Source: Spirochaeta sp. (GTDB lineage Bacteria; Spirochaetota; Spirochaetia; UBA9216). Taken from it: DNA of 14,555 nucleotides. The notes beneath the pieces were generated by a model that did not search any database, was not told where the DNA came from, and worked only from the letters and a program-made list of their open reading frames with translations. Position 1 is the stretch's first letter. Each line of letters begins with the position of its first letter. Position numbers and translations under genes: made by a program. This document shows, piece by piece, positions 1 through 7,997 of this stretch. The stretch covers positions 1 through 14,555 of the forward strand of contig DMKD01000434.1 in NCBI GenBank assembly GCA_003454605.1, written 5' to 3'.

Positions 1-779
1 ACTAGTCTGCCGCCCCTTTTCAGGTACTTCAGCGCTGTGCTGAAAGTCCCGGCAATACCTACTCCGTCTATAATTACATCGGCACCAAGTCCTCCGGACC
101 AATCCAGAATCTTCTCAACCATGTTTTCATCCGAAGCATCAAGAACGAAGTCAGCACCCAGCTCCTTGGCAACTCTAAGCGATTCAGGCCTTAGATCAAT
201 ACCGCCGACCTCTGCTCCTATCATCTTACCTATCTGAACACCGTGAAGCCCAAGCCCACCCAACCCGATAATAAGCATCTTGTCGGATACTTTTAAATTC
301 GCAAGGGTTTTAATTGAATGATAAGAGGTTGCTATCGCGTCCGGAAGAACCGACAGATGAGTGAGAGGATAATCAATATTCGTTTTACAAAAATTATAGG
401 CGGGAATAGAAATATACTCAGCGAAACCACCGTTAAGCTCAAATCCGGCCCTTTTAATATGTTCACATATATTTTCTCTGCCTGTTCGGCAGAATTCGCA
501 GTCCCGGCAGGGAATGTAATGATAAACAATCCCCTGGTCTCCAGGTTTCAGCGTTTTGACGTTTTTTCCAACCTCTTTAACTATTCCTGATATCTCATGC
601 CCTTGAATATGAGGCAGTTTAGTCACCCAGTCGAGATAACCGTGATAAATTTTAAGATCAGTTCCGCAGACTCCGGCTCCTACTGTTTTTACAATAACAT
701 CATCATCTCCGCAGACCGGATCATCAACATCCTTAAGTATAAGGGGGCTGTTATATTCCTCTAGAACCCAGGCTTTCAT
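1..779 (-). CDS. Zinc-dependent medium-chain alcohol/polyol dehydrogenase, C-terminus cut by window edge
   Basis: Partial gene: the reading frame is open from the ATG at 779 to the left window edge, so 259 residues are visible and roughly 80 C-terminal residues are missing. It is a medium-chain dehydrogenase that should oxidise a secondary alcohol or polyol with NAD. The visible zinc ligands are catalytic C38, H61 and E62, and structural C91, C94, C97 and C105. The Rossmann motif GLGGLG lies at 162-167, with D185 at the end of the second strand favouring NAD over NADP. AGGAGAG stands 4 bases before the ATG, and the gene starts 11 bases after livH stops, so it is the last visible gene of the transporter operon. 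It aligns without gaps through the zinc region with the dehydrogenase at 5222-6247, about half the residues being identical by eye, so the two are paralogues. The substrate is unknown. Confidence 0.93.
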   Translation of the reverse strand, partial: MKAWVLEEYNSPLILKDVDDPVCGDDDVIVKTVGAGVCGTDLKIYHGYLDWVTKLPHIQGHEISGIVKEVGKNVKTLKPGDQGIVYHYIPCRDCEFCRTGRENICEHIKRAGFELNGGFAEYISIPAYNFCKTNIDYPLTHLSVLPDAIATSYHSIKTLANLKVSDKMLIIGLGGLGLHGVQIGKMIGAEVGGIDLRPESLRVAKELGADFVLDASDENMVEKILDWSGGLGADVIIDGVGIAGTFSTALKYLKRGGRL

Positions 780-790
780 ATCACTCTCCT

Positions 791-1648
791 CTAAATTTCC
801 TTTCCGAACAGGCCCGTAGGTCTAATCAGTATTGTAAAAAACATGACGATAAACGGGCCGACAAAAGCCAGCGGAGCCCAAAGAGTCCCTCCGACATTTA
901 TAACCTGGCCGAGAATCAGTGCCGCGACCATCGTCCCCTTGATACTGCCGAGACCACCGAGAATTACCGTAATGAACGCGAACAGCAGCATGTCAAAACC
1001 CATATAGGGACCGACCATTACAAGCGGGGCATTCAAAGCACCGCCAAGCCCTGCGAATGCGCTGGCAACAATAAAGGTAATGGTAAATATTTTGTTGATA
1101 TTTACACCAAGCCCTTCTACATTTTCCCTGTTGTCAATTCCGGCACGCAGAGCCTTTCCGATAATTGTTCTGTTCATCATCAGCTGAATCAAGATGTATG
1201 CAGCGATCGCAACCACGATAATCAGCAGCCGGTAAGCCGGTATCTGAACTCCTCCAAATATCTTCACGATAGCACTTATTGGTGATGCTACCGGTTTAGG
1301 CTCAAGACCCCAGACAAACTGAATTATTCCTATGCCTATCATAAACACACCGAAGGTTACTACCATTGTAAACATCATTGGCCTGTCATAAATCTTTCTC
1401 AATAGTTGAGTTTCCACAATAAGTCCCAGCCCTGCACCGACTACCATTCCGCCTAGTGCACCGAGAATAAAACTGCCGGTGACTGAGATTATCGTATAGG
1501 TAACATATGCACCGAAAGAGTAGTAGAGCATTGCCTCCATGTTAACGACCCTCATCAGACCGTATCCGATGGAAAGCGCAAGGGAAACTAAAAAAAGAAT
1601 ACCGCTTGTTGCCAGTCCGTATATTATTGCTGTAATCCAGATTTCCAT
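791..1648 (-). CDS. livH: HAAT-family ABC transporter permease, LivH type
   Basis: Inner-membrane permease of the hydrophobic amino-acid uptake (HAAT) family, which pairs with LivM to form the channel. The 285 residues are almost entirely hydrophobic segments, about eight membrane helices. Family marks are the N-terminal GLMRVVNMEAMLYYSFGAY region (30-48), the cytoplasmic coupling loop around LRAGIDNRENVEGLGVNI (167-184) that contacts the ATPase, the GGLGSIKG motif (231-238) and the C-terminal RPTGLFG. Length is normal for LivH. The GGAG ribosome site lies across the end of livM, and only 2 bases separate the two genes, so they are translationally linked. HAAT systems carry branched-chain amino acids but also amides, urea and aromatic or organic acids, so the name gives the family and not the cargo. 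The neighbouring dehydrogenases argue against a plain amino-acid transporter. Confidence 0.92.
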   Translation of the reverse strand: MEIWITAIIYGLATSGILFLVSLALSIGYGLMRVVNMEAMLYYSFGAYVTYTIISVTGSFILGALGGMVVGAGLGLIVETQLLRKIYDRPMMFTMVVTFGVFMIGIGIIQFVWGLEPKPVASPISAIVKIFGGVQIPAYRLLIIVVAIAAYILIQLMMNRTIIGKALRAGIDNRENVEGLGVNINKIFTITFIVASAFAGLGGALNAPLVMVGPYMGFDMLLFAFITVILGGLGSIKGTMVAALILGQVINVGGTLWAPLAFVGPFIVMFFTILIRPTGLFGKEI

Positions 1649-1650
1649 GT

Positions 1651-2631
1651 CTACTCCTCTACCTTTACGGTCTTTTCCCGCTTTTTCCTGCTCTGAAGCA
1701 GTCCGGCACCATCTTGAATAAGTCCCCAGATGCCCCTGTTAAATTTGAACAGAACCACGATAGTTATTATTCCGACAACAAACTCCCAGCGTGACATAAA
1801 ACTGCTGACAATATCTTTCATACCTAGAAATCCCAGCGCCCCGAAAAAAGGACCGAAGACCGAACCGACTCCGCCGATGAGAGTGGCTAGAAGAACTTCG
1901 ATCGCTCTGGTATTTTCACCCAGGCTCGGATTTACAAAACCAAAGTTAATTGCATACAGCGCTCCTGCCAATGCCGACATCATTATAGAGATGGAGTATC
2001 CAATTGAACGTATCAGAAAGACATTGTATCCAATAAATGTCATTTTCTCAGGGTTGGCCTTAGTGGCCTTCATTGAGATACCGAGTGCTGATTTATCCAT
2101 CTTCTGATAGAGATAAAGAGCAATCAGAAGGATCAACAATACAAAGAAGAAGAAATTTTTTGGATAACGCACATCAAGAAAAGGCGTAGCGGTCATATTC
2201 CCTCTGAACCATAAGCCGTCATTTCCGTTTGTAATATCAATCAGCAATCTCTCAAAAACAAAGACGCCTATCGCACAAAGTGCGGCATTAATTAATGTGA
2301 AATAACTACTTTTCAGCCTCATTAATCCGGGGGCCAGTACGAGCGATAGTAAAAATCCAACAATCACAGCAACTAACATTGCCATAAAGATATTGCCCCC
2401 GAAGTACGCAAAATATATAGCCGCCGAGTAAGCCCCTGTACTAAGGTAAAACGGCTGTCCAAATGATGTGTATCCCAGATACCCCATAAGAACATTATTT
2501 CCCATGACATAAATTGAAAAAATAACAACTTCGGTTAAAAATGTTATCTTGTTCGGGAATATGTATCTGAAAATAATCATCAATACAATGATGATTACAG
2601 GACCTAAAATTGAAAGTATTCTCTTATTCAT
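1651..2631 (-). CDS. livM: HAAT-family ABC transporter permease, LivM type
   Basis: Second membrane permease of the HAAT transporter, 326 residues with about nine or ten hydrophobic segments. It shows the LivM signatures in order: YLGYTSFGQPFYLSTGAYSA (51-70), which corresponds to the usual LSLGHAAF..GAY block; TNGNDGL (134-140); the cytoplasmic coupling loop ALGISMKATKANPEKMTFIG (182-201); and GGVGSVFGPFFGA (253-265). The basic C-terminal tail ends QSRKKREKTVKVEE and is cytoplasmic. It starts 14 bases after livF and ends 2 bases before livH. In the canonical order the permeases precede the ATPases; here they follow them. The substrate is not evident from sequence. Confidence 0.92.
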   Translation of the reverse strand: MNKRILSILGPVIIIVLMIIFRYIFPNKITFLTEVVIFSIYVMGNNVLMGYLGYTSFGQPFYLSTGAYSAAIYFAYFGGNIFMAMLVAVIVGFLLSLVLAPGLMRLKSSYFTLINAALCAIGVFVFERLLIDITNGNDGLWFRGNMTATPFLDVRYPKNFFFFVLLILLIALYLYQKMDKSALGISMKATKANPEKMTFIGYNVFLIRSIGYSISIMMSALAGALYAINFGFVNPSLGENTRAIEVLLATLIGGVGSVFGPFFGALGFLGMKDIVSSFMSRWEFVVGIITIVVLFKFNRGIWGLIQDGAGLLQSRKKREKTVKVEE

Positions 2632-2645
2632 TAAATTCTACCGCC

Positions 2646-3353
2646 TTATAAATACTGTTCAAAACACAGGTTCTGAATATCTTCCCTGCAGCCTTCTTCC
2701 ACAATAATCTTGCCTTCTTTCATGCAGTAAACCCTGTCCGCGATATCAGCAATAATGGGAAGGTTCTGCTCGACAATAAAAAGAGTGGTTGTTTTACTGA
2801 TTTCCTTAAAACTTACCGCAAGATCCTGAATAACATGGGGTGCAAGCCCTTCTGTAGGCTCATCCATCATGACAAGATCAGGTTTACCTATAATCGCCAT
2901 CCCCATCAGCAGCATCTGTTTCTCACCACCACTGAGCTTTCCGGCCTTCCTGTCAATTAGAATCTTCAGCTTGGGGAACATCGCAAAAACAGGTTCCCAG
3001 TTATAATCACCAGTGGCATAGCTGCTGAGTTCAAGGTTCTCCTTGACCGAAAGGTCTCCAAAGACCTGTTTATCCTGGTGAATATATTTGACACCCTTTC
3101 GAGCAATCCTGTAAGCGCCCATTCCGTTGATTGATTCACCCTTTAACTTGATTTCTCCTTCCTTCGGATGAAGAAATCCCGCTATAGTACGGAATAGTGT
3201 GGTCTTTCCCGCCCCGTTTCTCCCGACAAGAAAAACAACCTCAGACTGGTTAATCTTCAGGGAAATATCAAACAGGACCGCAAGTTTTCCGTAGTTTACA
3301 TAGAGATCATCAACCTCTATCAATGCATTTTGACTCATATCTACCCCGCTCAT
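2646..3353 (-). CDS. livF: HAAT-family ABC transporter ATP-binding subunit, LivF type
   Basis: Cytoplasmic ATPase that pairs with LivG to drive the transporter. In the 235 residues the Walker A motif is GRNGAGKTT, the signature is LSGGEKQ, Walker B is LVMMDEPTEG, and the switch region reads VEQN. That Gln in place of the usual His is normal for LivF and separates it from LivG. The chosen ATG overlaps the livG stop codon as ATGA (3350-3353), an arrangement typical of translational coupling. A second ATG five codons further in (3338) has a GGGG stretch ahead of it and could also be used, so the first five residues are uncertain. The LivF assignment is secure by its motifs and by its position next to livG. 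Confidence 0.94.
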   Translation of the reverse strand: MSGVDMSQNALIEVDDLYVNYGKLAVLFDISLKINQSEVVFLVGRNGAGKTTLFRTIAGFLHPKEGEIKLKGESINGMGAYRIARKGVKYIHQDKQVFGDLSVKENLELSSYATGDYNWEPVFAMFPKLKILIDRKAGKLSGGEKQMLLMGMAIIGKPDLVMMDEPTEGLAPHVIQDLAVSFKEISKTTTLFIVEQNLPIIADIADRVYCMKEGKIIVEEGCREDIQNLCFEQYL

Positions 3354-4111
3354 TCTTCAATTTTCCAGTAACTTTTTCTGACTTCAGGATCATTAAGCGT
3401 TTCCTCGCATGGCCCAGAAGCAATTACCTTACCTTCATGCATGACACAGAGGGTATCCACAAGTTCAGTCAGCTTAGACAGCTTATGTTCAACAATAATA
3501 ATTGTTTTTTTATGATGAAGTTTCTTCAATATAATAAGAATATCGTCGATTTCATGATCACTGATTCCGGCAAAGGGCTCATCAAGAATCAAGATATCCG
3601 GATCAGCTATCCAGGCCATCGCTATTTCAAGCATTTTCTGATTGCCGAGCGAAAGGTTGCCTACAATATCATCTTTCTTCTTTTCCAGCTCAAAAACACT
3701 CAGGGCTTCCTCTACCTTTTCCCGGATTTTCTTTCGTTTCAGGAAGTTCACCAGATACATATTGAAAGGAACAGTCCTGTTCTCATCCTTTCTGTAGAAT
3801 GAAAGCGCAAGGTTTTCATAAACAGTAATATTGTCAAAAATATGTACGAGTTGAAAAGTTCTGAGAATACCCATTGCAATTCTTTTCTCGATTTTAATCG
3901 TGGTGATGTCTTCACCCCTGTAAAGAACCTTCCCTTCCTCCGGAATGAGATTTCCGGTAAGAATGTTTATAAAGGTGGTTTTACCCGCACCATTCGGTCC
4001 AATTATCCCTACGGCATCGTTCTCAGCTATTCCGAAATCGACCTTGTCAACAGCTGTAAAAGCTCCGAATATTTTTGATACACCTTGCGTTTCAATCAAA
4101 GATGTACTCAT
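3350..4111 (-). CDS. livG: HAAT-family ABC transporter ATP-binding subunit, LivG type
   Basis: Cytoplasmic ATPase of the transporter, 253 residues from the ATG at 4111. That ATG has a perfect GGAGG 5 bases upstream, so the TTG one codon earlier is not needed. Motifs in order are Walker A GPNGAGKTT (38-46), Q-loop Gln 87 in LRTFQ, signature LSLGNQ (153-158), Walker B ILILDEP (173-179) and switch His 209 in VEHK. LivG proteins have a long insert before the signature, here the basic stretch around 105-135, and a signature that departs from LSGGQ, so LSLGNQ is a mild variation. The gene follows the dehydrogenase at 4144 after 32 bases and overlaps livF by 4 bases. Confidence 0.94.
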   Translation of the reverse strand: MSTSLIETQGVSKIFGAFTAVDKVDFGIAENDAVGIIGPNGAGKTTFINILTGNLIPEEGKVLYRGEDITTIKIEKRIAMGILRTFQLVHIFDNITVYENLALSFYRKDENRTVPFNMYLVNFLKRKKIREKVEEALSVFELEKKKDDIVGNLSLGNQKMLEIAMAWIADPDILILDEPFAGISDHEIDDILIILKKLHHKKTIIIVEHKLSKLTELVDTLCVMHEGKVIASGPCEETLNDPEVRKSYWKIEE

Positions 4112-4143
4112 CAAAACCTCCTTAATTATTAGTCTGAAAATCC

Positions 4144-5208
4144 TTACGGATTGACTATTACCTTTATTGAATTATTTCCATTTGTTTTGTGCACGGTCAG
4201 CGCTTTCTCAATATCTCCCAGACCGAATTTATGAGATATCAGCGATTTAAGATTAATCCTTCCGTTCTTCAGCAGCGATACAGCCCTTCTGCAATTGGTC
4301 CGGCCTTCACCGCGAACGGTGTAGAGGTATTTATTACCTCTGGCAAACTCATGCATATCCAGACTGACCTCACCGGAAGGTATACCTAGAAGCAGAACCT
4401 TGCCAGTCCATTTAGGAATTCTGAAGGCTGCCGCCATTCCCGGTTCGGAACCGGATGCTTCAACTGCGAGGTCTACGCCCGTATTAAATGACTTTTTCAG
4501 AAGACTGACGATGTCCTCGGGTTTCACATCGATAATCCTGTCGATACCAAGTTCCTTTGCTATGCCCATCCGGTAATCATCCAGTCCAGCCAGCCATACA
4601 GTGTCCGCTCCGAGAATCTTTGCAACCTGCGCCGACAAAAGACCCAGCGGACCTTCACCAATGACAGCAACTGTATCGCCTACTATATAACCGCCTGTAA
4701 GTTCGAATCCGTATAAAACGCAGCCCAGATTTGTAATCAGCGAAGCCTCATCAAAGCCCACATTGTCCGGGATTTTATATACCGTGCTTATGTGGTTCAC
4801 AACATATTCGGCAAAACCGCCCGGCGCAGTCATCCCATTGGCCCTGTGGCCCTTTTCTGTTTCTCCCCAGTTCAAACAGGATGTGTAATTCCCGTTCCGA
4901 CAGTTAAGACATCTGCCGCAGCCGTAATGCACTTCGACTGCTACCCGGTCTCCTATCTTTACCTCATCCACGGCTTCACCGACGGCGGCAATTGTTCCCG
5001 AATACTCATGCCCGGGAATAAATTCGCCAAAATCGGGCTGCCCCGGTCCGGGCTTATCCATCAGACTGATGTCTGTGCTGCATACAGCACAGGCGGCAAC
5101 CTTTAGCAGAACCTCTCCCGGGCCCGGAACCGGAACATTAACCTGTTTTATCTGTATCTCATTACGCGCAGTCAGTACTGCAGCTCTCATCGTTCCCGGT
5201 ATCTTCAT
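4144..5208 (-). CDS. Zinc-dependent medium-chain dehydrogenase, threonine/sorbitol dehydrogenase-like
   Basis: Medium-chain dehydrogenase of 354 residues, the most divergent of the three in this operon. Catalytic zinc ligands are C43, H67 and E68; structural zinc ligands are C97, C100, C103 and C111. The nucleotide-binding glycine motif is GEGPLG. At the end of the second Rossmann strand it reads LAGLDDYR, with Gly where threonine and sorbitol dehydrogenases usually have the NAD-selecting Asp; cofactor choice is therefore less clear than in the two paralogues. The overall pattern resembles threonine 3-dehydrogenase and sorbitol dehydrogenase relatives, but nothing fixes the substrate. The start is uncertain: GTG at 5211, ATG at 5208 (AAGG 8 bases upstream) and ATG at 5190 (encoding MRAAVLT, the usual N-terminus of the family) are all possible; 5208 is chosen. 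It lies 13 bases after the preceding dehydrogenase, in the same operon. Confidence 0.91.
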   Translation of the reverse strand: MKIPGTMRAAVLTARNEIQIKQVNVPVPGPGEVLLKVAACAVCSTDISLMDKPGPGQPDFGEFIPGHEYSGTIAAVGEAVDEVKIGDRVAVEVHYGCGRCLNCRNGNYTSCLNWGETEKGHRANGMTAPGGFAEYVVNHISTVYKIPDNVGFDEASLITNLGCVLYGFELTGGYIVGDTVAVIGEGPLGLLSAQVAKILGADTVWLAGLDDYRMGIAKELGIDRIIDVKPEDIVSLLKKSFNTGVDLAVEASGSEPGMAAAFRIPKWTGKVLLLGIPSGEVSLDMHEFARGNKYLYTVRGEGRTNCRRAVSLLKNGRINLKSLISHKFGLGDIEKALTVHKTNGNNSIKVIVNP

Positions 5209-5221
5209 CACCTTAACCTTG

Positions 5222-6247
5222 TTAATCCCTTATACATATCCGCCCGATAGTTTTCTGCTCTTTTACAGCGTCCAGGGCGGTATTCAGTTCAGACAGCGGC
5301 ATTGTTTCTGTGACCTCAGGGTTGATCAATCCACGCTCAACAAGACTGACAACCTCTATCAGGTCCTGCTTAGTGCAGATTTTAGTACCTGCGACCTTCA
5401 GCTCTTTATTATGGAGATCAATAAACGGGACAATAATATCAATCTGCGGATTGTAACCCATTACTATCAGAGTTCCCTGTTTTTTCAGGCATTTCAGCCC
5501 CAGAGATACGGTTTCCTGCTTTCCGACCCCCTCAAGGACCACATCCACACCTAAACCACCGGTTACCTGCAGAATCTCTCCTGCAGGATCATTCGATTTG
5601 AGTAAATTAACACATAAATCCGCACCGCAATCTGCCGCAGCAGCGAGCGATTCATCCCTGATATCACAGGCAATAACAGTGCTGCCCATCATTTTAGCAA
5701 GTTGTACCGCATGCAGCCCCAGACCGCCGGCGCCGAATATCAGAACCGGCTTCCCGACCGGGAGCCTGACGATCTTTGTAAAAGCATGATATGGCGTACC
5801 TACCGCATCAGAAAGAATTGCCATATTCTCAAACGGCTGCTTCGAATCATAAGGGCAGAAATTATCTGCCGGCATCTTTACAAACTCGGCAAACCCTCCG
5901 TTCTCTTCAAAACCCAGGCGTCTCGTATTTATGCACAGGTTCTCGTTACCTGACAGACAATAGGGGCATCTTCCGCAGCTTATAATCGGATAGGCAATAC
6001 CATGCTGTCCGATTTCAAGGTGCCTGACGTTTTTGCCCTTTTCAACAATATCCCCGGCTATTTCATGGCCGGGGATATGCGGCAGTTTTATAAAATCTGA
6101 AAGCCGGCCTGTGACAATCTTTATGTCGGTTGAACACATGCCGGAGGCTCTGACCTTAAGCACAATTTCGTTATCACCCGGTCTTGGATCATCAACTTCC
6201 TGATATTCAAGCGGCCGGTTAAATTCGGTCAAAACCATGGCCCTCAT
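5222..6247 (-). CDS. Zinc-dependent medium-chain alcohol/polyol dehydrogenase, NAD-linked
   Basis: Complete medium-chain dehydrogenase of 341 residues. Catalytic zinc ligands C38, H61 and E62 and structural ligands C91, C94, C97 and C105 sit at exactly the same positions as in the truncated gene at 1-779. The Rossmann motif GAGGLG spans 171-176 and D194 ends the second strand, which predicts NAD. AGGAG-type ribosome binding bases (GGAG) lie 8 bases before the ATG, and only 10 bases separate it from the upstream cupin. It probably oxidises a secondary alcohol or polyol; which one is unknown. Having two close paralogues plus a third dehydrogenase in one operon suggests either successive oxidation of several hydroxyl groups or a set of related substrates. 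Confidence 0.94.
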   Translation of the reverse strand: MRAMVLTEFNRPLEYQEVDDPRPGDNEIVLKVRASGMCSTDIKIVTGRLSDFIKLPHIPGHEIAGDIVEKGKNVRHLEIGQHGIAYPIISCGRCPYCLSGNENLCINTRRLGFEENGGFAEFVKMPADNFCPYDSKQPFENMAILSDAVGTPYHAFTKIVRLPVGKPVLIFGAGGLGLHAVQLAKMMGSTVIACDIRDESLAAAADCGADLCVNLLKSNDPAGEILQVTGGLGVDVVLEGVGKQETVSLGLKCLKKQGTLIVMGYNPQIDIIVPFIDLHNKELKVAGTKICTKQDLIEVVSLVERGLINPEVTETMPLSELNTALDAVKEQKTIGRICIRD

Positions 6248-6257
6248 ATTTGCGCTC

Positions 6258-6632
6258 CTACTTAGCCCTCATATGGGGCATCGCCGGAGCGAAAACATTG
6301 TAGAGTCTGACTGTTTTCTTAATATCTTTAATAGTGTGCACAGTATTGGGCGGCACCATTACCACCATACCGGGCTCTATCGGAAATTCGCCTTCCCCTT
6401 CGACATACATGGTTGCTTCCCCCTCAAGAACATGCACTAGATCAGGCTGGTCTCTGTGTACATGTTCAGGCAGGGACAGTCCTTCCCTCAATTCTATGTA
6501 CATAACAGTTATCGGTGTGCCATCCTCTTCATTGGTGTAGATCCATTTTATCCTGCTGCCGCCGTCGTCCATAAAATGAGTTTCCCACGGTACATCATCT
6601 ATCTTTTTCCAGACTTTATATTTTGGAACCAT
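6258..6632 (-). CDS. Small single-domain cupin protein
   Basis: Single-domain cupin of 124 residues. The beta-barrel motifs are visible: motif 1 around GLSLPEHVHRDQPDLVHVLEG (residues 51-71), with H57 and H59 as metal ligands, and motif 2 around PIEPGMVVMVPPNTVH (84-99), with H99 as the third histidine. The Glu of the classical motif 1 is not at its usual place; Asp 64 or Gln 62 may stand in. Small cupins of this kind act as isomerases, epimerases, dioxygenases or ligand-binding proteins, and sequence alone does not decide. Its place between the binding protein and the dehydrogenases suggests it acts on the imported compound or an early intermediate. AGGAG stands 8 bases before the ATG, and the gene is 17 bases from the preceding one. 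Confidence 0.88.
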   Translation of the reverse strand: MVPKYKVWKKIDDVPWETHFMDDGGSRIKWIYTNEEDGTPITVMYIELREGLSLPEHVHRDQPDLVHVLEGEATMYVEGEGEFPIEPGMVVMVPPNTVHTIKDIKKTVRLYNVFAPAMPHMRAK

Positions 6633-6649
6633 TTGATTTTTCTCCTGTT

Positions 6650-7897
6650 CTAGTATCCCATATCACTTAATGAAGGCAAAACTTCTTCTCCGCCGAAAGA
6701 ATCAATGACCTCAAAGAAATCCCATTTGTTCTCCTTTTCTGAAGGAGCCTTTCCCCTCAGCAGGAATGAAGCGTGAGCATTAATAGGCTGATGATCTTCA
6801 CGGAAAATAAAATCGCCCTTGATGGAATCAAGCTCTTTGTTCTGCAGAGTCTCTGAAACGATATCCGGATCAAATGTTCCGGCGGCTTCAACTGCTTTAA
6901 AAATTAACTTTGTTGCAACATAAGCGGCTGTTCCCATATTATCCGGCGGCTCATTCCATTTTTCCATATATGCATCAGAATAAGCTTTTACCTTCGCGGC
7001 TACTTCCGCATCCTTGAAACCCGTCAGGTCATAGTAAAACCAAGCAAGTGCATAATGACCGTTGAGCGCATTTTCAGGTATTCCCTTTGCGACAATATTA
7101 GCCGTCCATACATTAAAAATTGTCGTTACATCGTACAAGCCCATATCATAAGCCTGTTTCATGTTCGCAATCGCATCTCCGCCGAACATCGTGGTAACAA
7201 AGACATCAGGTTTCATTTTAAGAGCCTTGTTTATTACCGCCGAGTAGTCAACAGTGCCCTTGGGAAGCTCTTCAACTGCAACAATCTCTCCGCCGTATTC
7301 CTTACAAGCAGCCTCTAGACCTTCCTGAATTACCGTCCCCCAGGAATCGGCTCTCTTCAGATAAAAGATCGTCTTTTTATCAAGGTTCTGCATTATAGAC
7401 TGACCGGTTATGTAACCGATACTCCAGGGAGTAAAAGTCGGAGTATACGTACATGCTGCCGGATTTCCCTTTGTGAACGAATCCTTAGCAGGAACAAAAC
7501 CCGGGATATAGATTGTCGGGCTGACTTTTGCCTCTTCGTTAATAGCAGCAGACATCGGATTCCAGATACCTCCGGTCAGAGCGTGTATACCCTGATCCAG
7601 CATTTCTCTGTATTTTCGTACGCCTACATCAAGCTTTGCCTGATCATCTTCAATAATATATTCTACACCAACCTTGCCCCAGGGCATATCCAACCCTCCA
7701 GCTGCATTGATTTCATCAATTGCAAGCAGGAATGATTTTTTCTGTGTCTCAGCGACACCGGCGAATGTTCCGCTTAATGATGATGCGAAACCAATCTTAA
7801 ATACTTCCGGCTGTGATTCTTCCTGACTTCCTTCTGCAAAAGCAGCTGTTGCAACAAGTATAAAAGCAAGAAGAACTATTACGATACGTTTTCTCAT
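6650..7897 (-). CDS. Periplasmic substrate-binding protein B of the HAAT transporter (Peripla_BP_6 type)
   Basis: Periplasmic binding protein of 415 residues that delivers the solute to the LivHMGF complex. The ATG at 7897 has GGAGG 5 bases upstream and opens a clear signal peptide: MRKR, a hydrophobic core, and AFA at 19-21 as a signal peptidase I site, followed by the acidic linker EGSQEE. There is no lipobox Cys. A longer frame reaching back to 7993 would cover the terminator and promoter and bury the signal peptide, so it is rejected. The mature part begins KIGFASSLSGTFAGVAETQ, typical of type I HAAT receptors, and later carries RADSWG and FGGDAI. About half of its residues match the neighbouring binding protein A, so the pair arose by duplication. 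It has its own likely promoter behind a terminator. The ligand is unknown. Confidence 0.94.
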   Translation of the reverse strand: MRKRIVIVLLAFILVATAAFAEGSQEESQPEVFKIGFASSLSGTFAGVAETQKKSFLLAIDEINAAGGLDMPWGKVGVEYIIEDDQAKLDVGVRKYREMLDQGIHALTGGIWNPMSAAINEEAKVSPTIYIPGFVPAKDSFTKGNPAACTYTPTFTPWSIGYITGQSIMQNLDKKTIFYLKRADSWGTVIQEGLEAACKEYGGEIVAVEELPKGTVDYSAVINKALKMKPDVFVTTMFGGDAIANMKQAYDMGLYDVTTIFNVWTANIVAKGIPENALNGHYALAWFYYDLTGFKDAEVAAKVKAYSDAYMEKWNEPPDNMGTAAYVATKLIFKAVEAAGTFDPDIVSETLQNKELDSIKGDFIFREDHQPINAHASFLLRGKAPSEKENKWDFFEVIDSFGGEEVLPSLSDMGY

Positions 7898-7922
7898 ACA
7901 ATCCTCCATAGATAATATTGAT

Positions 7923-7951
7923 ATTATACACCCCATACGGGGGCGTTTGAA
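7923..7951 (-). promoter_or_regulatory. Second promoter, ahead of binding protein B
   Basis: A perfect -10 box TATAAT (7923-7928) lies on the minus strand with a -35-like TTCAAA (7946-7951) 17 bases upstream, at the edge of the terminator T-run. Start would be near 7916, giving a leader of about 18 bases that contains the GGAGG. Two inverted repeats overlap it: CCCCATACGGGG (7931-7942) in the spacer and TAATATTGATATTA (7913-7926) over the -10 and start. No TNGTNNNACNA site is present. Confidence 0.5.
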
Positions 7952-7989
7952 AAATAAAAACAGGTATCCCCTAGTGCGGGAATACCTGT
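7950..7989 (-). terminator. Rho-independent terminator between the two binding-protein genes
   Basis: A hairpin with 12-base arms (7960-7971 and 7978-7989) and a 6-base loop follows the stop of binding protein A by 8 bases. On the minus strand the stem is closed throughout, with one G-U pair, and runs into TTTTTATTTT. On the plus strand the same position is a C-A mismatch and no T-run follows, so it acts on minus-strand transcripts. Because the next gene is part of the same system, it probably attenuates rather than fully stops transcription, raising binding protein A over the rest. Confidence 0.85.
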
Positions 7990-7997
7990 CCACTGAT

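Noticed and set aside
318..590. Overlapping open frames of 65-90 codons on both strands
   Set aside because: They lie inside the truncated dehydrogenase at 1-779, whose frame is unbroken and carries all seven zinc ligands.
3323..3802. Open frame of 159 codons on the plus strand
   Set aside because: Antisense to livG and livF; no ribosome site and no recognisable protein pattern.
3350..4111. LSLGNQ instead of LSGGQ in LivG as a sign of inactivity
   Set aside because: LivG proteins normally have a relaxed signature, and Walker A, Walker B and the switch His are intact.
5069..5554. Open frame of 161 codons on the plus strand
   Set aside because: Antisense to two dehydrogenase genes with intact zinc and cofactor motifs.
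7898..7993. N-terminal extension of binding protein B
   Set aside because: It would place 32 residues before a clear signal peptide and overlap the terminator and promoter; the ATG at 7897 has GGAGG at good spacing.
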